A stretch of 64,000 bases of DNA from contig NZ_BBLW01000008.1 of NCBI RefSeq assembly GCF_000971135.1, forward strand, positions 124,001-188,000. The letters are read 5' to 3'. Made by a program: the position numbers and the translations under genes. The DNA comes from Demequina phytophila. Its GTDB lineage: Bacteria; Actinomycetota; Actinomycetes; Actinomycetales; Demequinaceae. Below the pieces are notes generated by a model that worked only from the letters and a program-made list of their open reading frames with translations, was not told the DNA's origin and did not search any database. Each line of letters begins with the position of its first letter. Position 1 is the stretch's first letter. This document shows positions 37,554 through 46,172 of the stretch, in pieces.

Positions 37554-38101
37554 CGCAGCAGACCCTTCATGTCGGAGGTGGGGGTCGCGGAGAGCGCGGC
37601 GGCCTCGGCGGCGGCGGCGATCTCGCGGCGGTTGCGGCCCATGGGGGTCTCGCGGACCTGCTTCTGCAGCTCGAGGAGCGCGTTGAGCAGCATCTCGGGG
37701 CGCGGCGGGCAGCCCGGCAGGTAGATGTCCACGGGGACCACGTGGTCGACCCCCTGGACGATCGCGTAGTTGTTGAACATGCCGCCCGACGAGGCGCACA
37801 CGCCCATCGAGAGGACCCACTTGGGCTCGGCCATCTGGTCGTAGACCTGGCGGACGATGGGCGCCATCTTGTTGGACACGCGGCCCGCGACGATCATCAT
37901 GTCGGCCTGGCGCGGCGAGCCGCGGAAGACCTCGGAGCCCATGCGCGAGATGTCGAAGCGCGGGGTGCCCGTCGCCATCATCTCGATCGCGCAGCAGGCG
38001 AGGCCGAAGGTGGCCGGCCAGAGGGATCCCGCCCGCATGAAGCCGACGAAGTCCTCGACCATGCCCAGCATGAACGGAGGTGCGCTCTCTTCAATACCCA
38101 T
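37550..38101 (-). CDS. nuoB: NADH-quinone oxidoreductase subunit B
   Basis: This subunit carries the N2 [4Fe-4S] cluster that reduces quinone, 183 residues. Ligands are the tandem cysteines in [11 protein letters not shown], the cysteine of [10 protein letters not shown] and that of LPGCPPRPE. An amphipathic N-terminal segment ([15 protein letters not shown]) lies along the membrane. The start is four bases after the nuoA stop. Its Ala-rich C-terminus is slightly longer than in E. coli. Confidence 0.97.
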   Translation of the reverse strand: MGIEESAPPFMLGMVEDFVGFMRAGSLWPATFGLACCAIEMMATGTPRFDISRMGSEVFRGSPRQADMMIVAGRVSNKMAPIVRQVYDQMAEPKWVLSMGVCASSGGMFNNYAIVQGVDHVVPVDIYLPGCPPRPEMLLNALLELQKQVRETPMGRNRREIAAAAEAAALSATPTSDMKGLLR

Positions 38102-38104
38102 AAG

Positions 38105-38464
38105 TCAGTCCCACTCGAATCCGCCGCGGCGCCACTCGTACACGAAGGGGATCGTGATGAGGGCGAGGAAGGTCATGATCGCGATCAGCCCGAACCAGCC
38201 GAGCGCATCGTGCGCGATCGCCCAGGGGTAGAGGAACACGACCTCGATGTCGAAGATGATGAAGGTCATCGCGACCAGGTAGTACTTGATCGGGACGCGT
38301 CCGCCGCCGGCGGCGCCCGGGGTGGGCTGCAGGCCGGACTCGTACTGGTCGAGCTTGGCGGCGTTCGCGCGCTTGGGTCCCAGGATGGAGCTGACGAACA
38401 GGCCGGCGCCTGCGAGCAGCCCCGCGATCACCATCATCACGATGATCGGCACGTACGGATTCAC
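38105..38464 (-). CDS. nuoA: NADH-quinone oxidoreductase subunit A
   Basis: The first gene of the nuo series: a 119-residue, three-helix subunit. [23 protein letters not shown] is split here as [11 protein letters not shown] and [12 protein letters not shown], the conserved acidic helix near the quinone chamber; YESGLQP marks the flexible loop. It begins 40 bases after the reductase stop, so both may share a transcript. A GGAAGGAAA stretch lies a little far upstream of the ATG. Confidence 0.96.
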   Translation of the reverse strand: MNPYVPIIVMMVIAGLLAGAGLFVSSILGPKRANAAKLDQYESGLQPTPGAAGGGRVPIKYYLVAMTFIIFDIEVVFLYPWAIAHDALGWFGLIAIMTFLALITIPFVYEWRRGGFEWD

Positions 38465-38504
38465 CGGGAGTTTCCTTCCGTCTTCATCGAGGTCGCGGAC
38501 GCCC

Positions 38505-39800
38505 TCAGGCCGCGGGGGCGACCCTCGTCAGGGCGGCGAGCAGCTTGTCAGCCCAGTTCCCGCCACGAGGCTCGTACACATCTGCCAGCAGTCTAGACGT
38601 GAATTCCATGACCAAAGGACTAGGAAGACCGTAACGGGTGCACACCTTCATCACGGTCGGATGCTCGACCAGCGAGGCGAAGATGCGCCCGAGGGAGTAG
38701 TACCCGCCCAGGTCGTCCTTCATCATCCGCGCGTACGCCGCGAGGGCCGCCTCGCGGTCCCGCGCGCCGGTTGCGTCACGCGATGCCACGGCTGCCTCGG
38801 TCGCGCGGCGCGCCGCCTGCATGGCGTACGCGATGCCCTCGCCGTTGAACGGGTTGACCATGCCGCCCGAGTCGCCGACGAGCATCATGCCAGGCACGTA
38901 GTGGGGCTGCCGGTTGAACGCCATCGGGATGGCGGCGCCCTTGATGTCGCCCACCTGCTCTCCCAGCTCCCAGTCCTCGGCCGAGTGGTCGAGCCAGTCG
39001 CGCAGCAGTGCGCGGTGGTCGAGCTTGGGCGGCGTGCCCTTCGCGCTCAGCGTGCCGAGACCCACGTTGGCGGTGCCGTCGCCCAGCGGGAAGATCCAGC
39101 CGTAGCCCGGCAGGAGGTTCGACGCGCCGCGCTCGCCGTCCCAGATCTCCAGGTGGCCCTCCATCCACTCCTCGTCGTGGCGGGGGGTGGTGAAGTACGT
39201 GCGGACGGCGACGCCGAGCGGCCGGTTGTCCTTGCGCTCGATCCCCATGCCGAGCGCGAGGCGGGCGCTCACGCCGTCGGCGGCGATGACCAGGGGGGCG
39301 CGGAACTCGACGGGGTCGCCCACCTTGCGGCCGCGCTCGTCGGTCTCGCGGGCGACCACGCCGACCACCCTGCCACCGCCAGCGTGCCCGGCCTGGCGCT
39401 CGTCGCGGAGCACGGACTCGACGTGCCAGCCCTCGCGGACGTCCGCGCCGCCGGCCCGTGCGTGGTCCGCGAGGCGCTTGTCGAACGCGGCGCGCGGCAG
39501 GGACAGCCCGTAGTTCGGGAAGCTCTCCAGGTCGTGCCACGGGAACTCGAGGCGGTGCCCGCCTCCGACCATGCGCAGGCCGTGGTTGGGGATCCACCCC
39601 TCCTCGCGCGGCGTGGGCAGCCCGATGAGGTCGATCTCGCGCACCGCGCGGGGCGTGAGGCCGTCGCCGCACACCTTCTCCCGCGGGAACCTCGACTTCT
39701 CGAGGGCGATCACGTCGAAGCCCTCGACGGCGAGGTAGCGGGCGGCGGCGGCCCCTCCGGGCCCCGCCCCGATCACGATGACATCGGCCTCAGTACGCAC
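38505..39800 (-). CDS. Geranylgeranyl reductase family flavoprotein (MenJ-like)
   Basis: This FAD enzyme of 431 residues saturates isoprenoid double bonds in its family. GAGPGG (11-16) binds FAD, KVCGDGLTPRAV is the family block after it, and GDSGGMVNPFNGEGIAYAM closes the flavin site. The GTG at 39800 follows TACCCT by six bases, the local leaderless pattern; a longer frame runs into a repeat element and is rejected. In mycobacteria the related MenJ partially saturates the menaquinone tail. Position upstream of nuoA and near men genes supports that role; lipid (archaeol-type) reductases are the alternative. Confidence 0.85.
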   Translation of the reverse strand: MRTEADVIVIGAGPGGAAAARYLAVEGFDVIALEKSRFPREKVCGDGLTPRAVREIDLIGLPTPREEGWIPNHGLRMVGGGHRLEFPWHDLESFPNYGLSLPRAAFDKRLADHARAGGADVREGWHVESVLRDERQAGHAGGGRVVGVVARETDERGRKVGDPVEFRAPLVIAADGVSARLALGMGIERKDNRPLGVAVRTYFTTPRHDEEWMEGHLEIWDGERGASNLLPGYGWIFPLGDGTANVGLGTLSAKGTPPKLDHRALLRDWLDHSAEDWELGEQVGDIKGAAIPMAFNRQPHYVPGMMLVGDSGGMVNPFNGEGIAYAMQAARRATEAAVASRDATGARDREAALAAYARMMKDDLGGYYSLGRIFASLVEHPTVMKVCTRYGLPSPLVMEFTSRLLADVYEPRGGNWADKLLAALTRVAPAA

Positions 39801-39806
39801 CCGACA

Positions 39807-39812
39807 AGGGTA
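39807..39812 (-). promoter_or_regulatory. Probable -10 element (reductase-nuo operon)
   Basis: TACCCT on the minus strand lies six bases before the GTG at 39800. It may start the long transcript from the reductase gene through nuoA-N. Confidence 0.45.
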
Positions 39813-39861
39813 GGTGCACGCGCGGGGTGCTCCGCACGGACGAACTCGCCTGCCGACCGCG

Positions 39862-39954
39862 CTCCACACGGATGCTGCAACTGCAGACGGCCTGGTCGAC
39901 GTTTGCGGAAACAGATGCAGCGATAGAACGATTCATGCGGCGAAGCGTGTGGAA
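39862..39954 (-). repeat. 93-bp intergenic repeat, copy C
   Basis: Third copy of the CTCCACAC/GTGTGGAG element, in inverse orientation to copies A and B and lying in a divergent promoter region. Its reverse complement matches copy B closely over GATGAATCG and ATCGCTGCA and near the right end. One terminal base differs (TTCCACAC). Confidence 0.75.
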
Positions 39955-40034
39955 CGTGGTCGACGGCACACGTCGCGAAGGTCACGGCGGGGGCACGATG
40001 CGCGCGTGACCACCGCATCGTCCCCCCTGGTGGG

Positions 40035-40040
40035 TACGGT
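40035..40040 (+). promoter_or_regulatory. Probable -10 element (alditol oxidase)
   Basis: TACGGT lies six bases before the ATG at 40047. A copy of the dispersed 9-mer (40015) lies just upstream in the -35 region. Confidence 0.45.
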
Positions 40041-40046
40041 GACGGT

Positions 40047-41321
40047 ATGAGCGACGCGGGCGTCACCTGGGCGGGGACCTACAGCTTCCGGGCGGAACGG
40101 CTGGTGGAGGCGACCACCGTCGACGACGTGCGGCGGGCGGTTCGCCAGGCACCGGGCCGCGTGAAGGCGCTGGGCACGCGGCACAGCTTCAACGACATCG
40201 CGGACACCGACGGCACGCTCGTCAGCGTGACGGGCATCGAGGGCGCGCCGCTGATCGACCTCACCAGCCCCTCCACCCCCACGGTGAACGCGCCCGCAGG
40301 CATGCGCTACGGCGTGCTGGGACGCTGGCTGCAGCAGCGCGGATGGGCGCTGCACAACACGGGGTCGCTCCCCCACATCTCCGTGGCGGGCGCGACCGCG
40401 ACAGGCACGCACGGATCGGGGGCGCGCAACGGCTGCCAGTCGACCGCCCTGTCGCGGATCGAGTACGTCGGCGCGGACGGCAAGCAGCACACGGCGCGCG
40501 CGGGTCAGCCCGGCTTCGAGGGGCTCGCGGTCGGGCTGGGCGCGTACGGGATCATCACGGAGGTGACGCTGGGCATCCAGCCCACGTACGACATCCGGCA
40601 GGACGTCTACACGGGCATGCCGTGGGAGCACCTGTTGTCCGAGACGCCCGCGATCCTCGCGGACGCGTACTCGGTGTCGATCTTCACCACGTGGACCGAG
40701 CCCACCGTGCAGCAGATCTGGCGCAAGAGCGGCGTGGGTCTCGACAAGACCCCGCCCGAGGAGTGGCACGGCGCGGTCCGCAGCCCGGCATCCGACGCGC
40801 GCCTCGTGGACGGCGACCCCGACGCGCTCACGCCGCAGGGCGGTGAGCCCGGGCCGTGGATCGATCGTCTCCCCCACTTCCGGCTGACCCACACCCCGTC
40901 GAACGGGGCGGAGATCCAGACCGAGTACTTCGTGCCCATGGAGGTCGCGGGCGAGGCGCTCGCCGCGGTGCGCGCGCTCGGCGACCTCATCACCCCGCTG
41001 CTGCTGGTCTCCGAGTTGCGCGCGGTCGCGGCGGACGACCTGTGGCTCTCGGGCGCCTACGGCCGCGACACCCTTGCGATCCACTTCACCTGGGCGCTCG
41101 AGCCGGACGCGGTGCGGGCGGTGCTGCCCGAGATCGAGCGCGCGCTCGCGCCGTTCGACGCGCGGCCCCACTGGGGCAAGTGGCACGCGTTCACCGCCGC
41201 GGACATCGCCCGCGTGCACCCGCGGATCGCCGACGCGCGGGAGCTGTTCGAGTCGCTCGACCCCGATGGGCGGTTCGTCAACGACTACCTGGTGCGCGCC
41301 GGCGTGCGCGACGCCAGGTGA
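40047..41321 (+). CDS. Alditol (xylitol/sorbitol) oxidase, AldO-like
   Basis: FAD-linked oxidase of 424 residues in the VAO/D-arabinono-lactone oxidase family. His46 in GTRHSFND corresponds to the histidine that binds FAD covalently in Streptomyces AldO. HISVAGATATGTHGSG is the flavin-binding block. E323, R325 (SELR) and K378 (WGKW) match the AldO catalytic residues with a constant small offset. It should oxidise a polyol's terminal hydroxyl, releasing hydrogen peroxide. It stands alone, divergent from the reductase and 61 bases before menF, with no obvious metabolic link to either. Confidence 0.88.
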   Translation: MSDAGVTWAGTYSFRAERLVEATTVDDVRRAVRQAPGRVKALGTRHSFNDIADTDGTLVSVTGIEGAPLIDLTSPSTPTVNAPAGMRYGVLGRWLQQRGWALHNTGSLPHISVAGATATGTHGSGARNGCQSTALSRIEYVGADGKQHTARAGQPGFEGLAVGLGAYGIITEVTLGIQPTYDIRQDVYTGMPWEHLLSETPAILADAYSVSIFTTWTEPTVQQIWRKSGVGLDKTPPEEWHGAVRSPASDARLVDGDPDALTPQGGEPGPWIDRLPHFRLTHTPSNGAEIQTEYFVPMEVAGEALAAVRALGDLITPLLLVSELRAVAADDLWLSGAYGRDTLAIHFTWALEPDAVRAVLPEIERALAPFDARPHWGKWHAFTAADIARVHPRIADARELFESLDPDGRFVNDYLVRAGVRDAR

Positions 41322-41370
41322 CGCGGGGGCGGCCGCCCGGCCCGCGCATCGTCCCCCCGGAGAACGGCCC

Positions 41371-41376
41371 TACTGT
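41371..41376 (+). promoter_or_regulatory. Probable -10 element (menF)
   Basis: TACTGT lies six bases before the GTG at 41383. GGAGG occupies the spacer, so a ribosome site is an alternative reading. GCATCGTCC (41346-41354) sits where a -35 box would be. Confidence 0.4.
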
Positions 41377-41382
41377 GGAGGC

Positions 41383-42648
41383 GTGACCGTCCATAGCGCC
41401 TCCCCGGGACCCCTCACCGTCCGCACCGTCGACATCCCGGACCCGGGCGACCTCATCGCGGCGCTGCCGGAGGCGGGGATCTCGTGGGTGCGTCGCGGCG
41501 AGGGCATGGTCGCGTGGGGCGAGGCCGCGCGCCTCGACACCACGGGCGCGGACCGCATCGACGCCGCGCAGCACTGGTGGCGGCTGCTGTGCCGCCACGC
41601 CGTGGTCCACGACGACGTCCGGGTGCGCGGCACCGGCCTGGTCGCGTTCGGCTCCTTCGCGTTCGCGGACTCGTCCGCGGCGGGCGGCTCGCTGGTGGTG
41701 CCGAGGTTCGTGCTGGGGAGGCGCGACGGGCGCGCCTGGTTCACCACCGTCTCGCGTGAGGACGATGCGCCGGTCACCCTGGAGGAGGCGCTCGCCCCCG
41801 GGGCGCCCGCGGACGAACCGGGCGAGGTGACGGTGTCCGCCGGCGACGAGGCCGCGTGGGCCGGCGCGGTCGACGCGGCCGTGGCGCGCATCCGCGGCGG
41901 CGAGCTGGAGAAGGTGGTGCTCGCGCGGGCCGTGGCCGCACGCGCCGAGCGCCCGGTGGACGTGCGGGTGCTGCTGTCGCGTCTCGCGGCCGACTACCCG
42001 ACCTGCTGGGCGTTCCATGTCGACGGCCTGGTGGGCGCCACGCCCGAGCTGCTGGCGCGCGTCGACCACGGGTTGGTGACCTCGCGTGTGCTGGCCGGCA
42101 CCATCCGCATGACGGGCGACGACATGCGCGATCTCGCGCGCGCGGGCGCCCTCGCGCGATCCTCGAAGGACCGCGAGGAGCACGAGTACGCGGTGCGGTC
42201 CGTGACGCAGGCGCTCGCCGCGCACTGCGGGTCGGTGAACGTGCCCGACGAGCCGTTCGTGCTGCACCTTCCGAACGTCATGCACCTTGCGACGGACGTC
42301 ACCGGCGTGCTGTCGCACAACGTGGCGGCGCTCGAGCTGGTGAGCGAGCTGCATCCCAGCGCCGCGGTGTGCGGCACCCCGACGCTGGGGGCGGCACGCG
42401 TGATCGACGAGCTCGAGGGGATGGACCGCGGCCGCTATGCCGGACCGGTGGGGTGGATCGATGCGGGCGGCGACGGCGAGTGGTGCATCGGGCTGCGCTC
42501 CGCGGAGCTGTCGCGCGAGGACCCCCGGGAGCTGCGGCTGTTCGCCGGCTGCGGGATCGTGGCCGCGTCCGAACCCGCGTCCGAGTGGGCGGAGTCGGAG
42601 GCGAAGCTCGAGCCGATGCGACGCGCGCTGGGCATGCGCGCAGAATGA
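41383..42648 (+). CDS. menF: Isochorismate synthase
   Basis: This chorismate-using enzyme of 421 residues performs the first step of menaquinone synthesis. The chorismate-binding domain fills the C-terminal 270 residues: LEKVVLARAVAA, GATPELLARVD, LAGTIRMTGDD, HPSAAVCGTP and YAGPVGWIDAGGDGEWCIGLR. The GTG at 41383 begins just after a TACTGT hexamer; longer frames overlap the alditol oxidase gene. Salicylate-type relatives exist, but men genes on both sides favour the menaquinone role. Confidence 0.92.
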   Translation: MTVHSASPGPLTVRTVDIPDPGDLIAALPEAGISWVRRGEGMVAWGEAARLDTTGADRIDAAQHWWRLLCRHAVVHDDVRVRGTGLVAFGSFAFADSSAAGGSLVVPRFVLGRRDGRAWFTTVSREDDAPVTLEEALAPGAPADEPGEVTVSAGDEAAWAGAVDAAVARIRGGELEKVVLARAVAARAERPVDVRVLLSRLAADYPTCWAFHVDGLVGATPELLARVDHGLVTSRVLAGTIRMTGDDMRDLARAGALARSSKDREEHEYAVRSVTQALAAHCGSVNVPDEPFVLHLPNVMHLATDVTGVLSHNVAALELVSELHPSAAVCGTPTLGAARVIDELEGMDRGRYAGPVGWIDAGGDGEWCIGLRSAELSREDPRELRLFAGCGIVAASEPASEWAESEAKLEPMRRALGMRAE

Positions 42649-42680
42649 GAGTCATCTGAGGCGAGCCCCGGGGAGGCGCC

Positions 42681-43346
42681 ATGCACGCGGCACACCAGCA
42701 CACCCACGAGGAGTCGGGCGCCGCGGCGCCCATGCGCGACTTCGGGCGCGAGGCGTGGGAGGAGCGGTACCGGACCAGGCATGCGGTGTGGTCGGGTCAT
42801 CCGAACGCGCAGCTGGTCGACGAGACCGCGACGCTGCAGCCGGGTCGCGCGCTCGACGTGGGGTGCGGCGAGGGCGCCGACGCGGTGTGGCTCGCGAACC
42901 TCGGGTGGCTGGTGACCGCGGTGGACCTGTCGGTGACGGCGCTCGCGCGGGGGCGTGCGCAGGCCGAGGCGTCCGGCGTGGCGGCGCACATCGAGTTCAC
43001 CGACGCGGAGCTCGCGGACGTGCTCGCGTCGCACGAGCCGTGGAACCTGGTGACCTCGCAGTACACCCACCCGCAGCAGGGCGGCCGGTGGCTGGTGGAG
43101 ACGCTCGCGCCCGCCGTCGCGCCCGGCGGGATGCTGCTGGTGGTGGGGCACCACCCCACGGACCCGCACGCGGCGGAGCATCCGGACCTGCGGGATGCGG
43201 CCTTCGCGGCGGAGGACGTCGCGGACGTGCTCCCACGCGAGGACTGGGAGGTCTCGGCGACGCTGCGCGAGCGCACCACCCGCCCCGAGGGCGGGCCCGA
43301 GCGGCTGTGGCGCGACTCGGTGCTGATCGCGCGGCGCCACGGCTGA
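42681..43346 (+). CDS. Class I SAM-dependent methyltransferase
   Basis: This is a 221-residue methyltransferase. Motif I ALDVGCGEGADAVWLA binds SAM, followed by the acidic end of strand 2 (VTAVDLS). Overall it resembles TehB/SAM-MT group 25 proteins rather than the UbiE/MenG demethylmenaquinone enzyme. An N-terminal His-rich segment (HAAHQHTHEE) is unusual and could bind metal. GGGGAGG precedes the ATG. It lies 32 bases after menF and is convergent with menD. The methylated substrate is unknown. Confidence 0.82.
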   Translation: MHAAHQHTHEESGAAAPMRDFGREAWEERYRTRHAVWSGHPNAQLVDETATLQPGRALDVGCGEGADAVWLANLGWLVTAVDLSVTALARGRAQAEASGVAAHIEFTDAELADVLASHEPWNLVTSQYTHPQQGGRWLVETLAPAVAPGGMLLVVGHHPTDPHAAEHPDLRDAAFAAEDVADVLPREDWEVSATLRERTTRPEGGPERLWRDSVLIARRHG

Positions 43347-43362
43347 TCGACTGCGGGCCGGC

Positions 43363-43455
43363 CTCCACACACCATCCGGGATGAATCGATCCATCGCTGC
43401 AACTCGCGCCGAATCGCCCGACCAGCGCGGGTGCAGTGGCAGATTCGGTGTGGAG
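43363..43455 (+). repeat. 93-bp intergenic repeat, copy B
   Basis: Second copy of the CTCCACAC/GTGTGGAG-bounded element, between the convergent methyltransferase and menD genes. Its right half (CGACCAG, GTGCAGTGGCAG) matches copy A; its left half (GATGAATCG, ATCGCTGCA) matches the complement of copy C. Confidence 0.8.
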
Positions 43456-43474
43456 ACTGGTCCGACGGACGCCT

Positions 43475-45127
43475 CTAGACCAGCGCCTCGATCACCTCGA
43501 GGCCCGTGACGGGCGCCGCGAGCGCGGCCGCGAGCTCCGTGCGGCTCCGCACAGGCGTGTGCGGCACGCGGTAGCCCGCGCAGATCGCGGCCAGCTCCGC
43601 CCCGTGCGGCGTGGTGAAGACCCGCTCGAGGTTCTCCGGCGGTGCCGCCGAGTGCTCCAGCCCCGAGAAGATGGTGCCGCCGCCGTCGTTGACCACCACG
43701 ATCCGCAGCCGTGGCCGCTCCTCGCGGGGCCCGATGAGCAGCCCGCCGGCCTCGTGCAGGAACGTCACGTCCCCCATGAGCGCGTGGACGATGCGCCGGG
43801 AGCCGAACGCGACGCCCGCGGCGGTGGAGAGGGTCCCGTCGATGCCCGCGAGGCCGCGGTTGGCGAGGAGCATGGGAGCCCGTCCCGCGGGGGCCGCCGG
43901 CATGAGCCGGTCGAGCGAGCGCACCGGACCCGACGATCCGACGAACCCCCAGGTCTCGGGCGTGAGCGAGTCCGCGAACGCCGCCGCGACCACCCGTGGG
44001 CCCCAGCCCTCGGGGGCGTGGACCCGGCCACCGCCGGACCGCCACTCGGCGAGCCAGGCGGGATCGGCATCGTCCGGCGCGGCGGACCACAGCCACGTCG
44101 CGGGCACGTCGCGCAGGACCGCCTGCGCGTGGTGCGGCGCCTCGCGCCAGCGCGCCCCGAAGCGGGCCACGATGAGCGCGGGTGCGCGCCGGATGAGCGC
44201 CTGCACCGGACGGGTCAGCGTGGGACGGCCGATCACCAGCACCTGGTGCACGCGCGCGGCGAGGTCCTCGCCCTGCGGCGACTCGAGCAGCCGCACGTAG
44301 TCGGGGATGCAGTGCGAGCCGGAACGGGCGAGCGACGTGGGTTCGGCGAGCAGCGGCCAGCCGTGGGCCTCGGCGACCTCACGGGCGACGTCGCCGGCGC
44401 CGTCGCCCGCGATCACGACGCCGCGCGCGACGGGAGGAAGCGGAGCCGGCTCGTCGCCGGGGACCACGATCGGGATGCCGCCGGTGGGCGTGGGCAGGCG
44501 CGGCGGGTCGGCCCACACGCCGCCGTCGGCGCCGAGCGGCTCCCGGAAGGCGACATTCACGTGCACCGGTCCGGGTGCGGCGGCCATGTCCTCGCGCGCA
44601 CGGTCGCCCAGCGCGGCCGCGACGGCCCGGTCCGCGAGCGCGGTCGCACGGTCGGGGTGCTCCCCCAGCGCGGCCGCCGGGACGTCCGCCTGCCAGCGCA
44701 CGAACGCGCCGAACAGCCCCACCTGGTCGGTGGTCTGGTTGGAGCCCACGCCACGCAGCTCCGCGGGCCGGTCGGCGGTGAGCAGCAGCAGCGGGACGCC
44801 CGAGTGGTGCGCCTCCATCACGGCCGGCATGAGGTTGCCCACGGCGGTGCCGGAGGTGGTGACGATCGCGACCGGGCGCGGATCGCCGGTCGCGGCGCGA
44901 CCCCGGGCGATGCCGAGGGCGAGGAAGCCCGCGGAGCGCTCGTCGATGCGGACGTGCAGGTCGACCTTGGGGGCGCCGAGCGGCGGGTTGGGGGCGCCCG
45001 CCTCCGCGAGCGCATGGGCGAGCGGGCCCGACCGGGACCCGGGGCTGAGCACGTAGTCCTCGACGCCGCGTTCGACGAGCGCGGCCACCAGGGCCCGCGC
45101 GAACGCGGCGGACGGGTGCTCGCTCAC
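43475..45127 (-). CDS. menD: SEPHCHC synthase (MenD)
   Basis: Thiamine-diphosphate enzyme of 550 residues that joins isochorismate and 2-oxoglutarate. LSPGSRSGPLAHAL opens the protein, LTADRPAELRGVGSNQTTDQ is the MenD block, and GDVTFLHEAGGL binds Mg-ThDP. The GTG at 45127 overlaps the menC TGA by four bases, so it is translated with menC. Length matches the family. Longer frames upstream are menC read out of frame. Confidence 0.95.
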   Translation of the reverse strand: MSEHPSAAFARALVAALVERGVEDYVLSPGSRSGPLAHALAEAGAPNPPLGAPKVDLHVRIDERSAGFLALGIARGRAATGDPRPVAIVTTSGTAVGNLMPAVMEAHHSGVPLLLLTADRPAELRGVGSNQTTDQVGLFGAFVRWQADVPAAALGEHPDRATALADRAVAAALGDRAREDMAAAPGPVHVNVAFREPLGADGGVWADPPRLPTPTGGIPIVVPGDEPAPLPPVARGVVIAGDGAGDVAREVAEAHGWPLLAEPTSLARSGSHCIPDYVRLLESPQGEDLAARVHQVLVIGRPTLTRPVQALIRRAPALIVARFGARWREAPHHAQAVLRDVPATWLWSAAPDDADPAWLAEWRSGGGRVHAPEGWGPRVVAAAFADSLTPETWGFVGSSGPVRSLDRLMPAAPAGRAPMLLANRGLAGIDGTLSTAAGVAFGSRRIVHALMGDVTFLHEAGGLLIGPREERPRLRIVVVNDGGGTIFSGLEHSAAPPENLERVFTTPHGAELAAICAGYRVPHTPVRSRTELAAALAAPVTGLEVIEALV

Positions 45128-46011
45128 GCGATCACGTCCAGCGTGAAGTCTCCGATGACGCCGTCGCGCGGGACGATCGTGTCGCGCACCGTGTCCTCCG
45201 CGAGCAGCTCGCCCGTGCCCAGTCCGCAGGCGTAGGGGAGCTCCGGGACGGCGCGCGCGAGCGCCACGCCGGCCGCGAGACCCACGGAGGACTCCATCGC
45301 GCTCGACACCACGATGGGCACGCTGTAGCGGTCCACCACGTCGAGGCATCTGCGCACGCCGCCCATCGGGGCGACCTTGAGCACCAGGATGTCGGCGGCG
45401 GCGGCGCGCATCACGTCGTCCGCGTCGCCGGGCAGGCGCACCGACTCGTCGGCGGCCACCAGGACGTCGGTGCGGCGGCGCACCTCCGCCAGCTCGGCGA
45501 CCGTGCGGCACGGCTGCTCGACGTACTCGAGCCCGGGCCCGCCGCCTGCGCGGGCCGCGGCATCGAGCTCCTTGAGGGCCTTCACCGCGGTGTCCACGTC
45601 CCACGCGCCGTTCGCGTCCACCCGCACCCGGCCCTCCGGGCCCAAGGCGACGGCCACGGCCTCGACACGCCGCGCATCGTCCCTCAGCGACACCGTGCCG
45701 GCGACCTTCACCTTGGCGGTGGTGCAGCCGCCCGCCGTGGCGAGCTGGGCCGCGCGGCCCGAGGGCAGCTCCGGGACGATGCTGTTGACGGGCACCGTGT
45801 CGCGCACCGGGGCGGGCCACTGCCCGCGCGCGGCCTCCATCGCGGCCTCCCACCAGCGCGAGGCACGCTCAGGCGTGTAGTCGTCGAACGGGGAGTACTC
45901 GCCCCAGGCGTCCTCGCCGTCGGGTCCGACGCCGCGGATGAGGACGCCGTGGCGCTCGGTGACGCCGCGGAAGCGCGTCGACAGCGCGACGCGGAAGGGG
46001 CGGAACTCCAT
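45124..46011 (-). CDS. menC: o-Succinylbenzoate synthase
   Basis: Enolase-superfamily dehydratase of 295 residues. The catalytic K102 sits in AKVKV (K100-x-K102), metal ligands follow in RVDANGAW, EYVEQPC and ADESV, and the second base region is LVLKVAPMGG. The ATG at 46011 is six bases after TAGGCT on the minus strand. Divergent from menB across a palindromic repeat. This is an actinobacterial-type MenC, slightly shorter than that of E. coli. Confidence 0.95.
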   Translation of the reverse strand: MEFRPFRVALSTRFRGVTERHGVLIRGVGPDGEDAWGEYSPFDDYTPERASRWWEAAMEAARGQWPAPVRDTVPVNSIVPELPSGRAAQLATAGGCTTAKVKVAGTVSLRDDARRVEAVAVALGPEGRVRVDANGAWDVDTAVKALKELDAAARAGGGPGLEYVEQPCRTVAELAEVRRRTDVLVAADESVRLPGDADDVMRAAAADILVLKVAPMGGVRRCLDVVDRYSVPIVVSSAMESSVGLAAGVALARAVPELPYACGLGTGELLAEDTVRDTIVPRDGVIGDFTLDVIA

Positions 46012-46017
46012 GGGCTC

Positions 46018-46023
46018 AGCCTA
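46018..46023 (-). promoter_or_regulatory. Probable -10 element (menC-menD)
   Basis: TAGGCT on the minus strand lies six bases before the menC ATG, giving the leaderless arrangement common in this window. Confidence 0.45.
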
Positions 46024-46051
46024 GGGTCGCTCCGGGCTCCCGTACCGCCCC

Positions 46052-46113
46052 GCATGCAGGATCGCCGCTTCAACAATCCTGCATGCGGGTCGAGTCGACC
46101 CGTATGCAGGACC
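46052..46113 (+). repeat. 62-bp palindromic repeat, copy 1
   Basis: The element lies between the divergent menC and menB genes. It starts with GCATGCAGGATC, has a variable 14-base spacer, and ends in a 17-bp hairpin (46077-46093 against 46095-46111, one G-T pair). The first arm (46051-46062) can also pair with the second (46076-46087), so two folds compete. An identical arrangement of the same length is at 53596. Confidence 0.8.
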
Positions 46114-46172
46114 TGGCGCGCGCTGATCCTGCCGACGTGCGCCAACCGCCCGCCGCACTACGCTCGGAGACC

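Noticed and set aside
42681-43346. Methyltransferase as MenG/UbiE
   Set aside because: Size and motifs fit a TehB-like enzyme and lack UbiE hallmark blocks, despite the men neighbourhood.
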